Notes under the pieces: model-generated
Told to the model about the DNA's origin: nothing
Seen by the model: the letters and a program-made list of their open reading frames with translations, nothing else
Databases searched by the model: none
Made by a program: the position numbers and the translations under genes
Shown here: positions 1 to 8,720 of the stretch, piece by piece
Position numbering within the stretch: the first letter of the stretch is position 1
Layout: each line of letters starts with the position of its first letter
NCBI RefSeq assembly: GCF_003426025.1
Contig: NZ_QJSH01000029.1
Location: 1 to 35,055 of the forward strand
Length of the DNA stretch: 35,055 nucleotides
Direction of reading: 5' to 3'
DNA from: Paraliobacillus quinghaiensis
Lineage (GTDB): Bacteria > Bacillota > Bacilli > Bacillales > Amphibacillaceae

Positions 1-2
1 GT

Positions 3-155
3 GGTACTTTAGCAGGTGATGTATATGTAGAAGCTAATGGTTTCCAACTTCATGAAACATCAACAATTGAAGGAAATCTTACTTTCGCAAGTCAAGAATA
101 CCAAGATTCAGCTAACATCGCTGGTGAGGTAACTGGTGAAACTACTGTAGAATAA
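3..155 (+). CDS. C-terminal fragment of an unidentified beta-repeat protein (bactofilin-like?)
   Basis: An open frame enters from the left edge and gives 50 residues ending at TAA 153-155. The protein alternates short hydrophobic strands and polar turns (GDVYVEANGFQL, IEGNLTFASQEYQDSANIAGEVTGE). This pattern suits the end of a right-handed beta-helix such as the polymer-forming/bactofilin-like proteins of Bacillaceae. That family assignment is an impression from the pattern and not a recognised motif. A strong hairpin terminator lies 13 bases after the stop, which supports a genuine gene end. The start and most of the gene are outside the window, so the function stays open. Confidence 0.5.
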   Translation, partial: GTLAGDVYVEANGFQLHETSTIEGNLTFASQEYQDSANIAGEVTGETTVE

Positions 156-168
156 TATAATGAATTAA

Positions 169-204
169 CAATGAGCTATCTCAAAAGAGATAGCTCATTG
201 TTTT
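169..204. terminator. Bidirectional rho-independent terminator
   Basis: A 13-bp perfect stem (169-181 with 188-200) with a 6-base loop is followed by a T-rich run on the plus strand. It ends the rightward gene at 155. It also abuts the stop of the leftward methyltransferase remnant (stop codon 203-205), so it probably serves both convergent units. Confidence 0.85.
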
Positions 205-804
205 ATTTGTTAGGTGATATTTTTAATTTACGCATTATTGTAGACATTAGCAATTCCTTATCTATAACTTTTAAACCAGCATTCTCAATGTTTTGAACAG
301 TTTTGCGGTTAATATTAGCCCCGCTGATACGCAATCCAATAGGGTTTATAATATCCATTACTTTACCTAATACTTCATTATTACTTCGCATATGCTCCAA
401 CATTAATAAGTACCCATTTGGTTTGAGTACTCTTCGAATTTCTTGTAAGCCTTGAACGGGATCAGGAACTGAACAGAAGACACATGTTGAGATAACTGTA
501 TCAAAGCTGTTATCTGGAAAATCCAGTGATTGAGCATCCATCTCTACTAATTTAAAATTAGTTTTGAGGTTTTTCGCCTTCTCTTTTGCTTTTGCTAACA
601 TAGCTGGGCTAAAGTCAATCCCTGTTACCTTTACGTCCGCTGGATAATAAGTAATGTACCAACACCTATTTCTAAAACGTTTCCTTTTACCTCTTTCAGC
701 AAATCTTCTCGCCATTTTTCTGGCATCATTTTATCCATTATATCGAAGACACTAGAAATTCGATTATATCTGTTTTTGATAATATCTGTTGTGTCTTTAT
801 TCAA
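203..804 (-). pseudogene. Class I SAM-dependent methyltransferase (UbiE-like), frameshifted
   Basis: Read leftward, a good ribosome site (GAGGAG) precedes a TTG at 804. This frame gives LNKDTTDIIKNRYNRISSVF, then DIMDKMMPEKWREDLLKEV and KGNVLEIGVGT, and then runs into a stop at about 640. The rest of the family (YYPADVKVTGIDFSPAMLAKA, MDAQSLDFPDNSFDTVIS, EIRRVLKPNGYLLMLEH) continues in another frame to the stop at 203. The break falls inside SAM-binding motif I. Family members normally read GxGTGxNxxYYP there, but here GVGT is joined to ITYYP. This implies loss of roughly 10 bases rather than a single-base error. The downstream frame alone (about 170 residues) would lack the glycine loop. The whole protein would have been near 200 residues. 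The substrate is unknown. A sequencing error is possible but less likely because residues are also missing. Confidence 0.8.
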
Positions 805-891
805 CAATATCTACTCCTCTTCTTTTGATGTCTCAACTACAATTAATTTGGATTCTAACATAGCGAAACTTTGATTTCTACTTTATGAACA

Positions 892-1130
892 ATTGTAGCT
901 AGGGTTGATATTCTACTAAGAATAATTATAATCACTTATCATATAGTTAGTGCTATTGATGATGGCAGTTATAGTGGAGCATTTTTTGTTAGTTTAAATC
1001 AATTGGGAAAGTACTTAAAGAAGAGAGTAATAACTATGAAGAAATCTCCCATACACTAACTTCAGTCAGTAAATATCTTTATAATCCAAAAATTTATCTG
1101 TTGCCTAATGAAAATAAAACATATAAAAAC
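892..1130 (+). pseudogene. Possible decayed ORF, unrecognised
   Basis: The 365-base space between the methyltransferase remnant and the oxidase holds no intact gene. One frame from 892 reads IVARVDILL, then SAIDDGSYSGAFFVSLNQLG and KYLK. At about 1014-1020 the coding-like signal moves to the next frame and reads KEESNNYEEISHTLTSVSKY and LYNPKIYLLPNENKTYKN until it meets the terminator at 1117. The amino-acid composition looks coding on both sides of the junction. I see no convincing start or ribosome site and recognise no family. It may be a gene remnant with one frameshift or chance. Confidence 0.25.
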
Positions 1131-1161
1131 ACCGAACTCTTAAGAGTTTGGTGTTTTTATA
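1117..1161. terminator. Hairpin terminator after the multicopper oxidase gene
   Basis: The left arm AAAAACACCGAACTCTTAA pairs with a near-perfect complementary right arm ending in GGTGTTTTTATAT. This gives a long AT-bordered stem centred near 1139. For the leftward oxidase gene (stop at 1170) it lies just downstream and ends in a U-rich run. The dyad also terminates in T residues on the plus strand. Confidence 0.8.
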
Positions 1162-1169
1162 TGGTGATA

Positions 1170-2075
1170 TTATCTAATCGAGGGCAGATAAATTAAACGG
1201 CTAATCATTCCGCCGGGAGTTTCACCGTTATTTGATTGGTGAAAGCTCCTAGTACCATTAACTGGCCAAACTCCAGGATTGTTTGCAATGAACTCGATAT
1301 CAAAGCGTTTGCCAGAAGCTATGAAGATTGTATCATCAAATAAACCATGCCGAGGAAATCCATCAACTTCTACGATGTTAAAATCATGTCCATGAATGTG
1401 CATGGAATGATTAGAACTAGATTTGTTGATAAAACGCATTCTAATTTTTTCTCTATATTTTGCATACATTGGGGTGGTATATGGAAAACTCTTCCCGTTC
1501 AAAGTGAAAAAGTTTGGATTATTAGCAAATTTGATTGGTTTGTATGTACCTGAAAAGACTTTACCAATTTCAGGTTGGTTAATTTGCCATTGTTGAATGA
1601 CTTGAATGTAATCACGATTTGGAATTGCTTCTGGTTTTACTTCACGTGGAATCACAATAAAAGGACCTAATAACCCTAGGTTTGCTTGAAAATCATGAGT
1701 AGAATGATAAAAAAAAGTGCCACATCGCCAAGCTTGGAATTTATAAGTGAAAGACTCACCTGGTTGAATTTGTGGTGTAGGTTCTATCACAGGGTTTCCG
1801 TCTTGTGTATTAGGTTTTGTCAGGCCATGAACATGCAACGCTGTGGGTTCATCAAGTCTGTTTTCTACTTCAAGAAAGACCCACTCCCCTTGTCTTAAAA
1901 TAATTAAAGGCCCTGGTGTTGATTGATTATATCCAAGTGCATCAATTGTAAGATTCGTTAAGATGGGATGCTTAATTTTTTCGACCACCAATTTGTAATG
2001 ACGAAAATTTGCTCCTTGCTGATATGCTGCAATTTTCGAGTCGGGAAATGATATACGCTCTTCCCATTGATTCAT
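1170..2075 (-). CDS. Multicopper oxidase-like protein lacking the type-1 Cys motif
   Basis: This 301-residue protein has two cupredoxin domains. Seen in the sequence: HVHG at 81-84, YHSTH at 123-127 in the strand where multicopper oxidases carry HxH, and HSMHIHGH at 223-230. The matching C-terminal segment runs PGVWPVNGTRSFH (268-279) and on to NNGETPGGM. In catalytic family members this last position is HCHxxxH, which supplies the type-1 copper cysteine and trinuclear-site histidines. Here it is NGTRSFH, so the Cys and two His are absent. There is no signal peptide; the start MNQWEERISF follows a GGGGG ribosome site 8 bases upstream. It lies beside the copper-efflux genes, which suggests a copper-related role, perhaps binding or scaffolding rather than oxidation. 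Family membership is secure; function is not. Confidence 0.8.
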   Translation of the reverse strand: MNQWEERISFPDSKIAAYQQGANFRHYKLVVEKIKHPILTNLTIDALGYNQSTPGPLIILRQGEWVFLEVENRLDEPTALHVHGLTKPNTQDGNPVIEPTPQIQPGESFTYKFQAWRCGTFFYHSTHDFQANLGLLGPFIVIPREVKPEAIPNRDYIQVIQQWQINQPEIGKVFSGTYKPIKFANNPNFFTLNGKSFPYTTPMYAKYREKIRMRFINKSSSNHSMHIHGHDFNIVEVDGFPRHGLFDDTIFIASGKRFDIEFIANNPGVWPVNGTRSFHQSNNGETPGGMISRLIYLPSIR

Positions 2076-2230
2076 TTATTAACCCCCAAGAAACAATTTT
2101 GATATTTAGATATATATGCATCCCATTTACATGTTATTGCAATTAAAAATATTATTGGATATTTAAGGTGATTGAGAAAATAATATTTTTATAGGAGAAT
2201 AAGTTAATAAATATTTGAAATTAATACAAT

Positions 2231-2248
2231 ACTATGGTAGGGTATAGT
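2231..2248. promoter_or_regulatory. CsoR-type operator upstream of csoR-copA-copZ
   Basis: An imperfect dyad, ACTATGGTAGGGTATAGT, has 5-bp outer arms (ACTAT/ATAGT) and a G-rich core. It ends 26 bases before the csoR start. CsoR operators typically have AT arms around a GC-rich centre. A possible -10 (TACAAT, 2225-2230) abuts it, but I cannot place a convincing -35. Autoregulation by CsoR is inferred. Confidence 0.55.
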
Positions 2249-2274
2249 TGTAGTTGGTGAAAGGAAGTGAATAC

Positions 2275-2571
2275 ATGAATAATCAAATGAAACCGATCAA
2301 ACCACGAAGTGAATCAGAACAACAAAAGGTAATCAATCGTTTAAAGCGAATTGAAGGCCAAGTTAGAGGTATTCAAAAAATGGTTGAAGATGATCGCTAT
2401 TGTATCGATATATTAGTTCAAATAAGTGCTATTAATTCTGCGCTAAAGAATACAGGATTTCAATTACTTGAACGACACATGAACCACTGTGTTTCTCATG
2501 CGATCACAACTGGAAATGGTGAAGAATCGATTGATGAACTGATGAAAGTAATGCAGCAATTTTCTAAATGA
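2275..2571 (+). CDS. csoR: Copper-sensing transcriptional repressor CsoR
   Basis: This 98-residue all-helical CsoR/RcnR-family repressor carries the Cu(I) ligand set Cys43 (DDRYCIDIL), His68 and Cys72 (RHMNHC). This is the x-C-H-C fingerprint of copper-type members. In the family, Cu(I) binding releases the tetramer from operator DNA. I chose the ATG at 2275, 5 bases after a GGAAGTG site. The frame stays open seven codons further upstream to a TTG with no better ribosome site. copA follows 16 bases after its stop, so csoR, copA and copZ form one operon. A dyad suited to CsoR sits just upstream. Confidence 0.93.
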   Translation: MNNQMKPIKPRSESEQQKVINRLKRIEGQVRGIQKMVEDDRYCIDILVQISAINSALKNTGFQLLERHMNHCVSHAITTGNGEESIDELMKVMQQFSK

Positions 2572-2587
2572 ATTGGAGGTGAGTCAT

Positions 2588-4978
2588 GTGGTAAATAAAA
2601 AAGTAGATATGGGTATAACAGGCATGACGTGTGCTGCTTGTTCAACTCGGATAGAAAAAGTACTTAATAAGATAGATGGAGTAGAAGCAAACGTTAATCT
2701 TGCAATGGAAAAGGCATCGATTGAATACGATGCAGAAAAAGTATCACCATCTGACCTTTCTGACAAAATAAATAAACTTGGTTATGGTGTGGAAACGGAA
2801 AAGGCTGAATTAGATATTTATGGTATGACCTGTGCTGCCTGTTCCACTCGAATAGAAAAAGTTTTAAATAAAATGGATGGAGTCGAGGCATCAATTAACC
2901 TCACAACCGAAAAAGGTATCATTGATTACCAACCTGAAATTGTTAGTATAGATGAAATTACTGAAAAAGTTGCAAAACTAGGATATGAGGCAAAGCAAAG
3001 TCAAAATAGAGAAGAGCAGAAAGATCATAAAGAAACTGAAATCCACGATAAAAAAGTGAAATTATTAATTTCTTCTCTTTTAACATTGCCGCTTCTTTAT
3101 TCAATGGTTGGCCACATGCCATGGGATACTAACATACCAATGCCTGGATTTTTAATGAATCCATGGTTACAATTTATACTTGCTGCTCCGGTACAGTTCT
3201 ACATTGGTTGGCAATTTTATACTGGAGCTTATAAGAGTCTGAAGAATAAGAGTGCTAATATGGATGTGCTTGTTGCTTTAGGTACTTCTGCAGCATTTTT
3301 CTACAGTTTAGTTGAGGGTATTCGGGCAACAGTTAATGCTGGTTATGAGCCGCACTTATATTATGAAACGAGTGCTGTATTAATCACATTAATACTTGTA
3401 GGCAAACTTTTTGAATCAATGGCTAAAGGCAGAACAACTGCAGCTATATCTAAATTGTTAAGTTTACAAGCAAAAGATGCAACTGTTATTCGTGAGGGAG
3501 AAGAAGTGAAAATCCCATTGGAGCAAGTCGTTGTTGGTGACACACTTGTAGTTAAACCAGGTGAAAAAATACCTGTAGATGGTATGATTGTCTCTGGAAA
3601 ATCAGCTATTGATGAATCGATGATTACTGGTGAATCTATTCCGGTAGAAAAGACTTCCGGTGATAATGTAATCGGATCAACAATTAACAAAAATGGAACA
3701 GTAAAAATGGAAGCAACAAAAGTTGGGAAAGATACAGCTTTGGCAACCATTATTAAAGTGGTTGAAGATGCTCAAGGGTCAAAGGCCCCAATCCAACGAT
3801 TCGCAGATGTTATTTCAGGTATCTTTGTTCCTATTGTAGTAGTAATCGCAATCTTAACATTTCTAATCTGGTTCTTTATTGTAGATCCACAAAATTGGCC
3901 AACAGCACTAGAAGCATCCATCGCAGTTCTAGTTATTGCCTGTCCTTGTGCATTAGGGTTAGCGACTCCAACATCAATAATGGTTGGAACAGGAAAAGGT
4001 GCAGAAACTGGCGTATTGTTTAAAGGTGGCGAACATCTAGAGAAGACCCATGAAATTAACGCAATAATATTAGACAAAACGGGTACTGTAACAAAAGGCA
4101 CACCTGAAGTGACAGATATACAGTACTTTATGGATGATGCTCTTCCATATTTAATTGCAGCTGAACGTTCATCTGAACACCCACTTGCAGAAGCAATTGT
4201 AGATTATGGGAAGAAAGAAAATGTTGAAGTGTTAGAAGTTGATGAATTTGAAGCAATACCTGGTCATGGTATTAAATCACATATAAACGGAAAGACGACA
4301 CTTGTTGGTACACGTAAGTTAATGAAAGAAAACAATATTGATTTTGATAAATATGAAAATCAAATGATCCAGTTTGAAACAGAAGGAAAAACCGCAATGA
4401 TGTTTTCCATTGATGGAAAATTGGCTGGGATGGTAGCTGTAGCTGATACAGTTAAACCAAATGCAAAAGAAGCTATTGCACAGTTAAGGGCACAAGATAT
4501 TGAAGTGTATATGATTACTGGCGATAATGAGCGAACAGCTAAAGCAATTGCAAAACAAGTGGGAATTGATCATGTATTTGCTGAAGTGTTACCTGAAGAT
4601 AAGGCGAAGCATGTTAAAACTCTCCAAGAAAAAGGTAAAAAAGTTGGCATGGTTGGTGACGGGATAAATGATGCACCCGCACTAGCAACTGCTGATATTG
4701 GTATTGCAATTGGAACAGGTACTGATGTGGCTATTGAAACAGCTGGTATTACATTAGTCGGTGGGGATCTTTCTAATATTCCAAAGGCAATTGGTTTAAG
4801 TAGAAAAACAATGACTAACATTCGCCAAAATTTATTCTGGGCTTTAGCTTATAATTCAGCAGGAATCCCAATTGCAGCATTAGGACTTCTTCAACCTTGG
4901 ATTGCTGGTGCCGCGATGGCATTTAGTTCCGTTTCTGTTGTTTCCAACGCTTTACGATTAAAGCGTGTGAAAATATAA
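2588..4978 (+). CDS. copA: Cu(I)-exporting P1B-1 ATPase CopA
   Basis: A membrane ATPase of 796 residues that pumps Cu(I) out of the cytoplasm. Two N-terminal heavy-metal-associated domains carry GMTCAAC (Cys14/Cys17 and Cys81/Cys84). The membrane metal site is CPC at 452-454. DKTGT with the phosphorylated Asp lies at about 496. SEHPLAEA marks the nucleotide-binding domain, and GDN and GDGINDAP (about 690) mark the hinge. The length is normal for a two-HMA CopA. I prefer GTG 2588 because GGAGGTGA lies 8 bases before it; the frame opens at TTG 2573, which overlaps that ribosome site. The chaperone gene copZ follows after 30 bases. Confidence 0.95.
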   Translation: MVNKKVDMGITGMTCAACSTRIEKVLNKIDGVEANVNLAMEKASIEYDAEKVSPSDLSDKINKLGYGVETEKAELDIYGMTCAACSTRIEKVLNKMDGVEASINLTTEKGIIDYQPEIVSIDEITEKVAKLGYEAKQSQNREEQKDHKETEIHDKKVKLLISSLLTLPLLYSMVGHMPWDTNIPMPGFLMNPWLQFILAAPVQFYIGWQFYTGAYKSLKNKSANMDVLVALGTSAAFFYSLVEGIRATVNAGYEPHLYYETSAVLITLILVGKLFESMAKGRTTAAISKLLSLQAKDATVIREGEEVKIPLEQVVVGDTLVVKPGEKIPVDGMIVSGKSAIDESMITGESIPVEKTSGDNVIGSTINKNGTVKMEATKVGKDTALATIIKVVEDAQGSKAPIQRFADVISGIFVPIVVVIAILTFLIWFFIVDPQNWPTALEASIAVLVIACPCALGLATPTSIMVGTGKGAETGVLFKGGEHLEKTHEINAIILDKTGTVTKGTPEVTDIQYFMDDALPYLIAAERSSEHPLAEAIVDYGKKENVEVLEVDEFEAIPGHGIKSHINGKTTLVGTRKLMKENNIDFDKYENQMIQFETEGKTAMMFSIDGKLAGMVAVADTVKPNAKEAIAQLRAQDIEVYMITGDNERTAKAIAKQVGIDHVFAEVLPEDKAKHVKTLQEKGKKVGMVGDGINDAPALATADIGIAIGTGTDVAIETAGITLVGGDLSNIPKAIGLSRKTMTNIRQNLFWALAYNSAGIPIAALGLLQPWIAGAAMAFSSVSVVSNALRLKRVKI

Positions 4979-5008
4979 AATTAATTTTATTTAAGGAGGA
5001 ATTTTCAA

Positions 5009-5215
5009 ATGAAAAATATAACATTAGATGTAAAAGGTATGACATGTGGCCATTGTAAAGGTGCGGTTAATGGAGCGCTTACTGAGTTAGAAGGAGTAGA
5101 CAACGTAGAAGTGAGTCTAGAGACTGGTAAGGTAGATGTTAGCTTTGATGAGTCAAAAGTTGATCAGGCTAAACTGAAAGAAGCGGTTGAAGAACAAGGA
5201 TATGATGTAGTTTAA
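5009..5215 (+). CDS. copZ: Copper chaperone CopZ
   Basis: A 68-residue single heavy-metal-associated domain with GMTCGHC (Cys13/Cys16), the Cu(I) site of CopZ/Atx1-like chaperones. It hands Cu(I) to the N-terminal domains of CopA. The CxxC spacing and overall length are standard. AAGGAGGA precedes the ATG. It is the last gene of csoR-copA-copZ, and a strong terminator follows directly. Confidence 0.95.
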   Translation: MKNITLDVKGMTCGHCKGAVNGALTELEGVDNVEVSLETGKVDVSFDESKVDQAKLKEAVEEQGYDVV

Positions 5216-5224
5216 ATAAGTTTT

Positions 5225-5257
5225 AAAAAGCATGCAGGTGAGTTCTGCATGCTTTTT
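5225..5257 (+). terminator. Rho-independent terminator of the csoR-copA-copZ operon
   Basis: A 13-bp perfect stem (5225-5237 with 5245-5257) with a 7-base loop ends in TTTTT. It begins 10 bases after the copZ stop and separates the operon from copB. Confidence 0.9.
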
Positions 5258-5295
5258 ATATACTCTTATAGCAAATGAGTTGACCCATTAACCTT

Positions 5296-5410
5296 CACAG
5301 TTGATATAAAATGCGCATTAATTAAAGGAGTGAATTCCATACTCGCTCCATAAGTGAAATGGCATCGCTTTCCGTGGGTAGGGCTTTATGATGGGGCGAG
5401 TAATCTGCAT
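5296..5410. repeat. Dispersed palindromic repeat, copy 1 (truncated)
   Basis: This stretch shares blocks with the intergenic repeats near 16.7-17.1 kb and 26.8 kb. The blocks are CAGTTGATATAAAATGCGCA (5298-5317), CGCTCC with TAAGTGAAATGG (5344-5362), TCGCTTTCCGTGGG (5365-5378), and GATGGGGCGAGTAATC (5390-5405, identical to 16955-16970). No protein is encoded. It looks like one end of an element with a shortened middle. Confidence 0.7.
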
Positions 5411-5430
5411 TTTCTTGTGTATGTTTAATC

Positions 5431-5449
5431 TATACCTATAGGCGGTATA
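5431..5449. promoter_or_regulatory. CsoR-type operator upstream of copB
   Basis: TATACC-N7-GGTATA is a perfect 6-bp inverted repeat around TATAGGC. It begins 90 bases before copB and overlaps plausible -10 sequences. It shares CTATACC with the complement of the dyad in front of csoR. This suggests copB is a second transcription unit controlled by the same repressor. Confidence 0.55.
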
Positions 5450-5520
5450 TTAATATTAAGAAAATAAAATAGTTGTGTGAACAAATGAAGTATGTGTAAG
5501 TTTTAGAAGGAGGAATGAAA

Positions 5521-7617
5521 TTGGATAAAGAACATGATGAAGAACAAAAACAACAGGTTCATGATCATAACCATCACTCTCATGATGACCATGACCATGC
5601 AAATGGACACCATAATCATGACAATCATCAAGCTCATGGCCACGGTGAACACTCCCATCATGGACATCAGGGTCATGATCACGGCGATATGATAAATGAT
5701 TTTAAGCGCAGGTTTTATATTTCATTAATAGTAACTATTCCAATATTACTACTATCACCAATGATTCAATCATTCTTTAATTTTGAATTAACATTTCCGG
5801 GTTCTAGTTACGTTTTATTTGTGTTAGCTACCTTTATCTTTTTCTATGGTGGAAAACCATTCTTAACTGGATCAATTGATGAGTTAAAACAAAAAAATCC
5901 AGGTATGATGACGTTAATTGCATTAGCAATTGTGGTTGCTTATGGATATAGTTCATTAACCGTCTTTGGTCTGTCAGGTAGTAACTTTTTCTGGGAGCTA
6001 GCTACTTTAATTGACATTATGCTATTGGGACACTGGATTGAAATGCGATCTGTTATGGGTGCCTCAAATGCACTTGAAGAACTCGTTAAAATGATGCCAT
6101 CAACAGCACATCTAATCGATGAAAATGGTGATGTGAAAGATGTTGAAGTAGCTAGTTTAAAACCTGGAGATAATGTACTTGTAAAACCAGGCGAGAAAGT
6201 TCCAGTCGATGGCAGTATTGTAAAAGGCCAATCTTCTGTTGACGAATCGATGTTAACGGGTGAATCTGTACCGATAGATAAAGAAATTAACAATGAAGTT
6301 ATTGGTGGTTCTATTAATGGGGAAGGGTCACTAACAATTCAAGTAGAAAAGACTGGAGAAGAAAGTTATCTCTCCCAGGTTGTAACAATGGTAAAGGAAG
6401 CACAAGAGTCAAGGTCTAAGACACAAGACTTATCTAATCGGGCCGCTAAATGGCTGTTTTACGTAGCGCTGTCAGCGGGTATTATCACACTTATTGTTTG
6501 GTTAATGTTAGGTTATGAGTTTGCTTATGCCCTAGAACGAATGGTAACTGTGATGGTTATTGCCTGTCCTCATGCCTTAGGACTTGCAGCACCGTTAGTA
6601 GTTGCACGGTCTACCGCTTTAGCTGCTAAACGAGGCTTATTAATAAGAAATCGTACAAATTTTGAAGAGGCAAGAAATATAGAGGCAATTGTTTTTGATA
6701 AAACAGGAACATTAACAATGGGTGAGTTTGGTGTAACGGAGGTTATTGCAGAATCAGACTATGATGAATCAGATGTATTGCAGGTTGCTGCATCACTTGA
6801 AATTCAGTCTGAGCACCCAATTGCTAGAGGAATTGTTGAAGGAGCGAAAGAAAGAGAGATAAACTTTGATGAACCTGAACATTTTGAATCTATGACAGGA
6901 AAAGGATTAAAAGGAATAATAGAAGGAAAAGAAGTCCTTATTGTGAGTCCTGGATATGTGCAAGAAAAACAAATAGATTACAATAAAGAAAAATTTAACT
7001 CTCTTTCTGAGCAAGGTAAGACAGTTGTATTTGTTCTTATTGATAATCAATTGGCAGGTATGATTGCTTTAGCAGATAAGGTTAGAGAAAGTGCTGAGCG
7101 AGCAATTAAAAGATTGAAGGATCAAAATGTTGAGTCACAAATGTTAACAGGCGATAATAATAAAGTGGCTCAATGGGTTGCGAAACAATTAAACTTAGAC
7201 CAAGTAGTTGCTGAAGTATTGCCACATGAAAAAGCAGACAAGATTAAAGAAATAAAGAAAAGCGGTAAGAAGATTGCGATGACAGGTGATGGTGTTAATG
7301 ATGCCCCTGCGCTTGCGAATGCAGATTTAGGTGTTGCGATAGGTGCTGGTACAGATGTTGCAATGGAAACGGCAGATGTTGTTTTAGTAAGAAGCAACCC
7401 AGAAGATGTTGTTTCAATTTTAGAACTCTCAAAATCAACCTATCGAAAAATGATTCAGAACCTTTGGTGGGCAGCAGGTTATAATATTGTAACGATACCA
7501 CTTGCGGCCGGTATACTATCACCGATTGGCATTGTGTTAAGTCCGGCAGTAGGAGCAGTGTTAATGTCGTTGAGTACGATAATCGTAGCAATTAATGCAC
7601 GATTATTTAAAGGGTAA
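5521..7617 (+). CDS. copB: His-rich copper-transporting P1B-3 type ATPase CopB
   Basis: A P-type metal ATPase of about 698 residues. In place of HMA domains it has an N-terminal tail with about 20 histidines in the first 56 residues (HDHNHHSHDDHDH and similar), typical of CopB/P1B-3 pumps. The membrane metal motif is CPH (349-351) rather than CPC. DKTGT is at about 393, SEHPIARG in the nucleotide-binding domain, and GDGVNDAP at about 589. Members transport Cu(II) or Cu(I). The first ATG (5515) sits one base after AGGAGG, too close to be used well. TTG 5521 has 7-base spacing, so I choose it. The gene has its own upstream dyad and a terminator on each side, so it is monocistronic. Confidence 0.93.
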   Translation: MDKEHDEEQKQQVHDHNHHSHDDHDHANGHHNHDNHQAHGHGEHSHHGHQGHDHGDMINDFKRRFYISLIVTIPILLLSPMIQSFFNFELTFPGSSYVLFVLATFIFFYGGKPFLTGSIDELKQKNPGMMTLIALAIVVAYGYSSLTVFGLSGSNFFWELATLIDIMLLGHWIEMRSVMGASNALEELVKMMPSTAHLIDENGDVKDVEVASLKPGDNVLVKPGEKVPVDGSIVKGQSSVDESMLTGESVPIDKEINNEVIGGSINGEGSLTIQVEKTGEESYLSQVVTMVKEAQESRSKTQDLSNRAAKWLFYVALSAGIITLIVWLMLGYEFAYALERMVTVMVIACPHALGLAAPLVVARSTALAAKRGLLIRNRTNFEEARNIEAIVFDKTGTLTMGEFGVTEVIAESDYDESDVLQVAASLEIQSEHPIARGIVEGAKEREINFDEPEHFESMTGKGLKGIIEGKEVLIVSPGYVQEKQIDYNKEKFNSLSEQGKTVVFVLIDNQLAGMIALADKVRESAERAIKRLKDQNVESQMLTGDNNKVAQWVAKQLNLDQVVAEVLPHEKADKIKEIKKSGKKIAMTGDGVNDAPALANADLGVAIGAGTDVAMETADVVLVRSNPEDVVSILELSKSTYRKMIQNLWWAAGYNIVTIPLAAGILSPIGIVLSPAVGAVLMSLSTIIVAINARLFKG

Positions 7618-7657
7618 ATAAATTAGAGAAGTTAGTAGTCAGACACAGACTAAAAGG

Positions 7658-7696
7658 AAAAATCCCCCTTATTCTCCGTGAATTTGGGGGATTTTT
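7658..7696. terminator. Terminator between copB and dmkB
   Basis: The 11-bp stem AAAAATCCCCC/GGGGGATTTTT (7658-7668 with 7686-7696) with a 17-base loop lies 40 bases after copB and 13 bases beyond the dmkB stop. The symmetric A and T tracts allow it to end both converging transcripts. Confidence 0.85.
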
Positions 7697-7709
7697 ATAG
7701 GTTATAATA

Positions 7710-8690
7710 TTATAGATTTCTGTTTAATAGACTAGTAGTAATTTGATATAAAGTATCTTTATAAGTGCCATTAGGTAATTTGTTTAATTCTTTAAGCGCC
7801 TTTTTTGTATATCTTTCAGCCAATTGTTGTGCTTTTTCCAACCCTTTTTCTTCTTCAATTGTACGCAAGATTATTTGCATATCTTGATCGGTTAGAGCTT
7901 CTTGTTTTTCTAAGATCGGTTTTAATGTTTTACGATTACTTTGCATGGCATAGATTAATGGAAGGGTGTAAATCCCTTGTTGTACATCTGCCATAACAGG
8001 TTTACCAACTGTTTTTTCATTACCTTTATAGTCAAGGATATCATCCATAATTTGAAAAGCCATTCCAATATAATGTCCCATATTCCAAGCATTCATTGTA
8101 TTTCTTCTAGAAGCATTACTTTCAATGGCTCCTGAATAACAACTAACAGCAAATAACTGCGCTGTTTTTCCTGAAATACGTGACAAATAGTTTTTGACAC
8201 TTTCGGGTGGTTTGAATCGTGAATGTAGCTGATCTAATTCGCCGCTTAAGATCTTTTCCATACTTCGTGAATTAAACTCTAGATGTGCTAATGAAGTAGC
8301 ATGTCGTGATAATAATGTGAAAGTAACGGAAAACAAATAATCTCCTGAATAAATTGCAATTTGGTTACCATGGGTTGTGTGTATTGTTGGGATTCCATGC
8401 CTTGTCGTGGCGCCATCAATCACATCATCATGAACTAATGTAGCCATATGCAATGTTTCTAGTGCTGCCGCAACGGCGGTCGCCTTTTCTTTATCATACT
8501 CTGGCCCAATCTCAGCGCAGAGAAGGGAATAGGCAGGGCGTAATAGTTTACCACCTGAATGAACTAAATCTTTGATTGTCTTTTCAATTGTTTTATCACG
8601 GACACGGATATGTGTGTCGATCAATTCTAGTACATTTGCTAAGTCTGCTTGTAAAGCAGGGAAGCTGTTCCACATAGGGTGTACACGCAT
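7710..8690 (-). CDS. dmkB: Trans-polyprenyl diphosphate synthase (DmkB/HepT-like)
   Basis: This protein of 326 residues builds the isoprenoid side chain for a quinone. Both Asp-rich motifs of E-type prenyl synthases are present: DDVID at 88-92 and DDILD at 216-220. GGKLLRP (46-52) and GKT (174-176) are also present. The second subunit of heteromeric heptaprenyl synthases (HepS) is not next to it. Its partner is the Gx transporter-family gene upstream, the arrangement called dmkB next to eetB in the Listeria EET locus. In that system the product feeds a separate demethylmenaquinone pool with DmkA. The start ATG lies about 9 bases after AAAGAGG. It is the last gene of the leftward unit. Confidence 0.88.
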   Translation of the reverse strand: MRVHPMWNSFPALQADLANVLELIDTHIRVRDKTIEKTIKDLVHSGGKLLRPAYSLLCAEIGPEYDKEKATAVAAALETLHMATLVHDDVIDGATTRHGIPTIHTTHGNQIAIYSGDYLFSVTFTLLSRHATSLAHLEFNSRSMEKILSGELDQLHSRFKPPESVKNYLSRISGKTAQLFAVSCYSGAIESNASRRNTMNAWNMGHYIGMAFQIMDDILDYKGNEKTVGKPVMADVQQGIYTLPLIYAMQSNRKTLKPILEKQEALTDQDMQIILRTIEEEKGLEKAQQLAERYTKKALKELNKLPNGTYKDTLYQITTSLLNRNL

Positions 8691-8720
8691 TGTGAAAAAC
8701 CTCTTTCGTTAAAAGTCATA

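Noticed and set aside
5515-5517. ATG as the start of copB
   Set aside because: It is one base from AGGAGG, too close for normal initiation. The TTG six bases on has good spacing.
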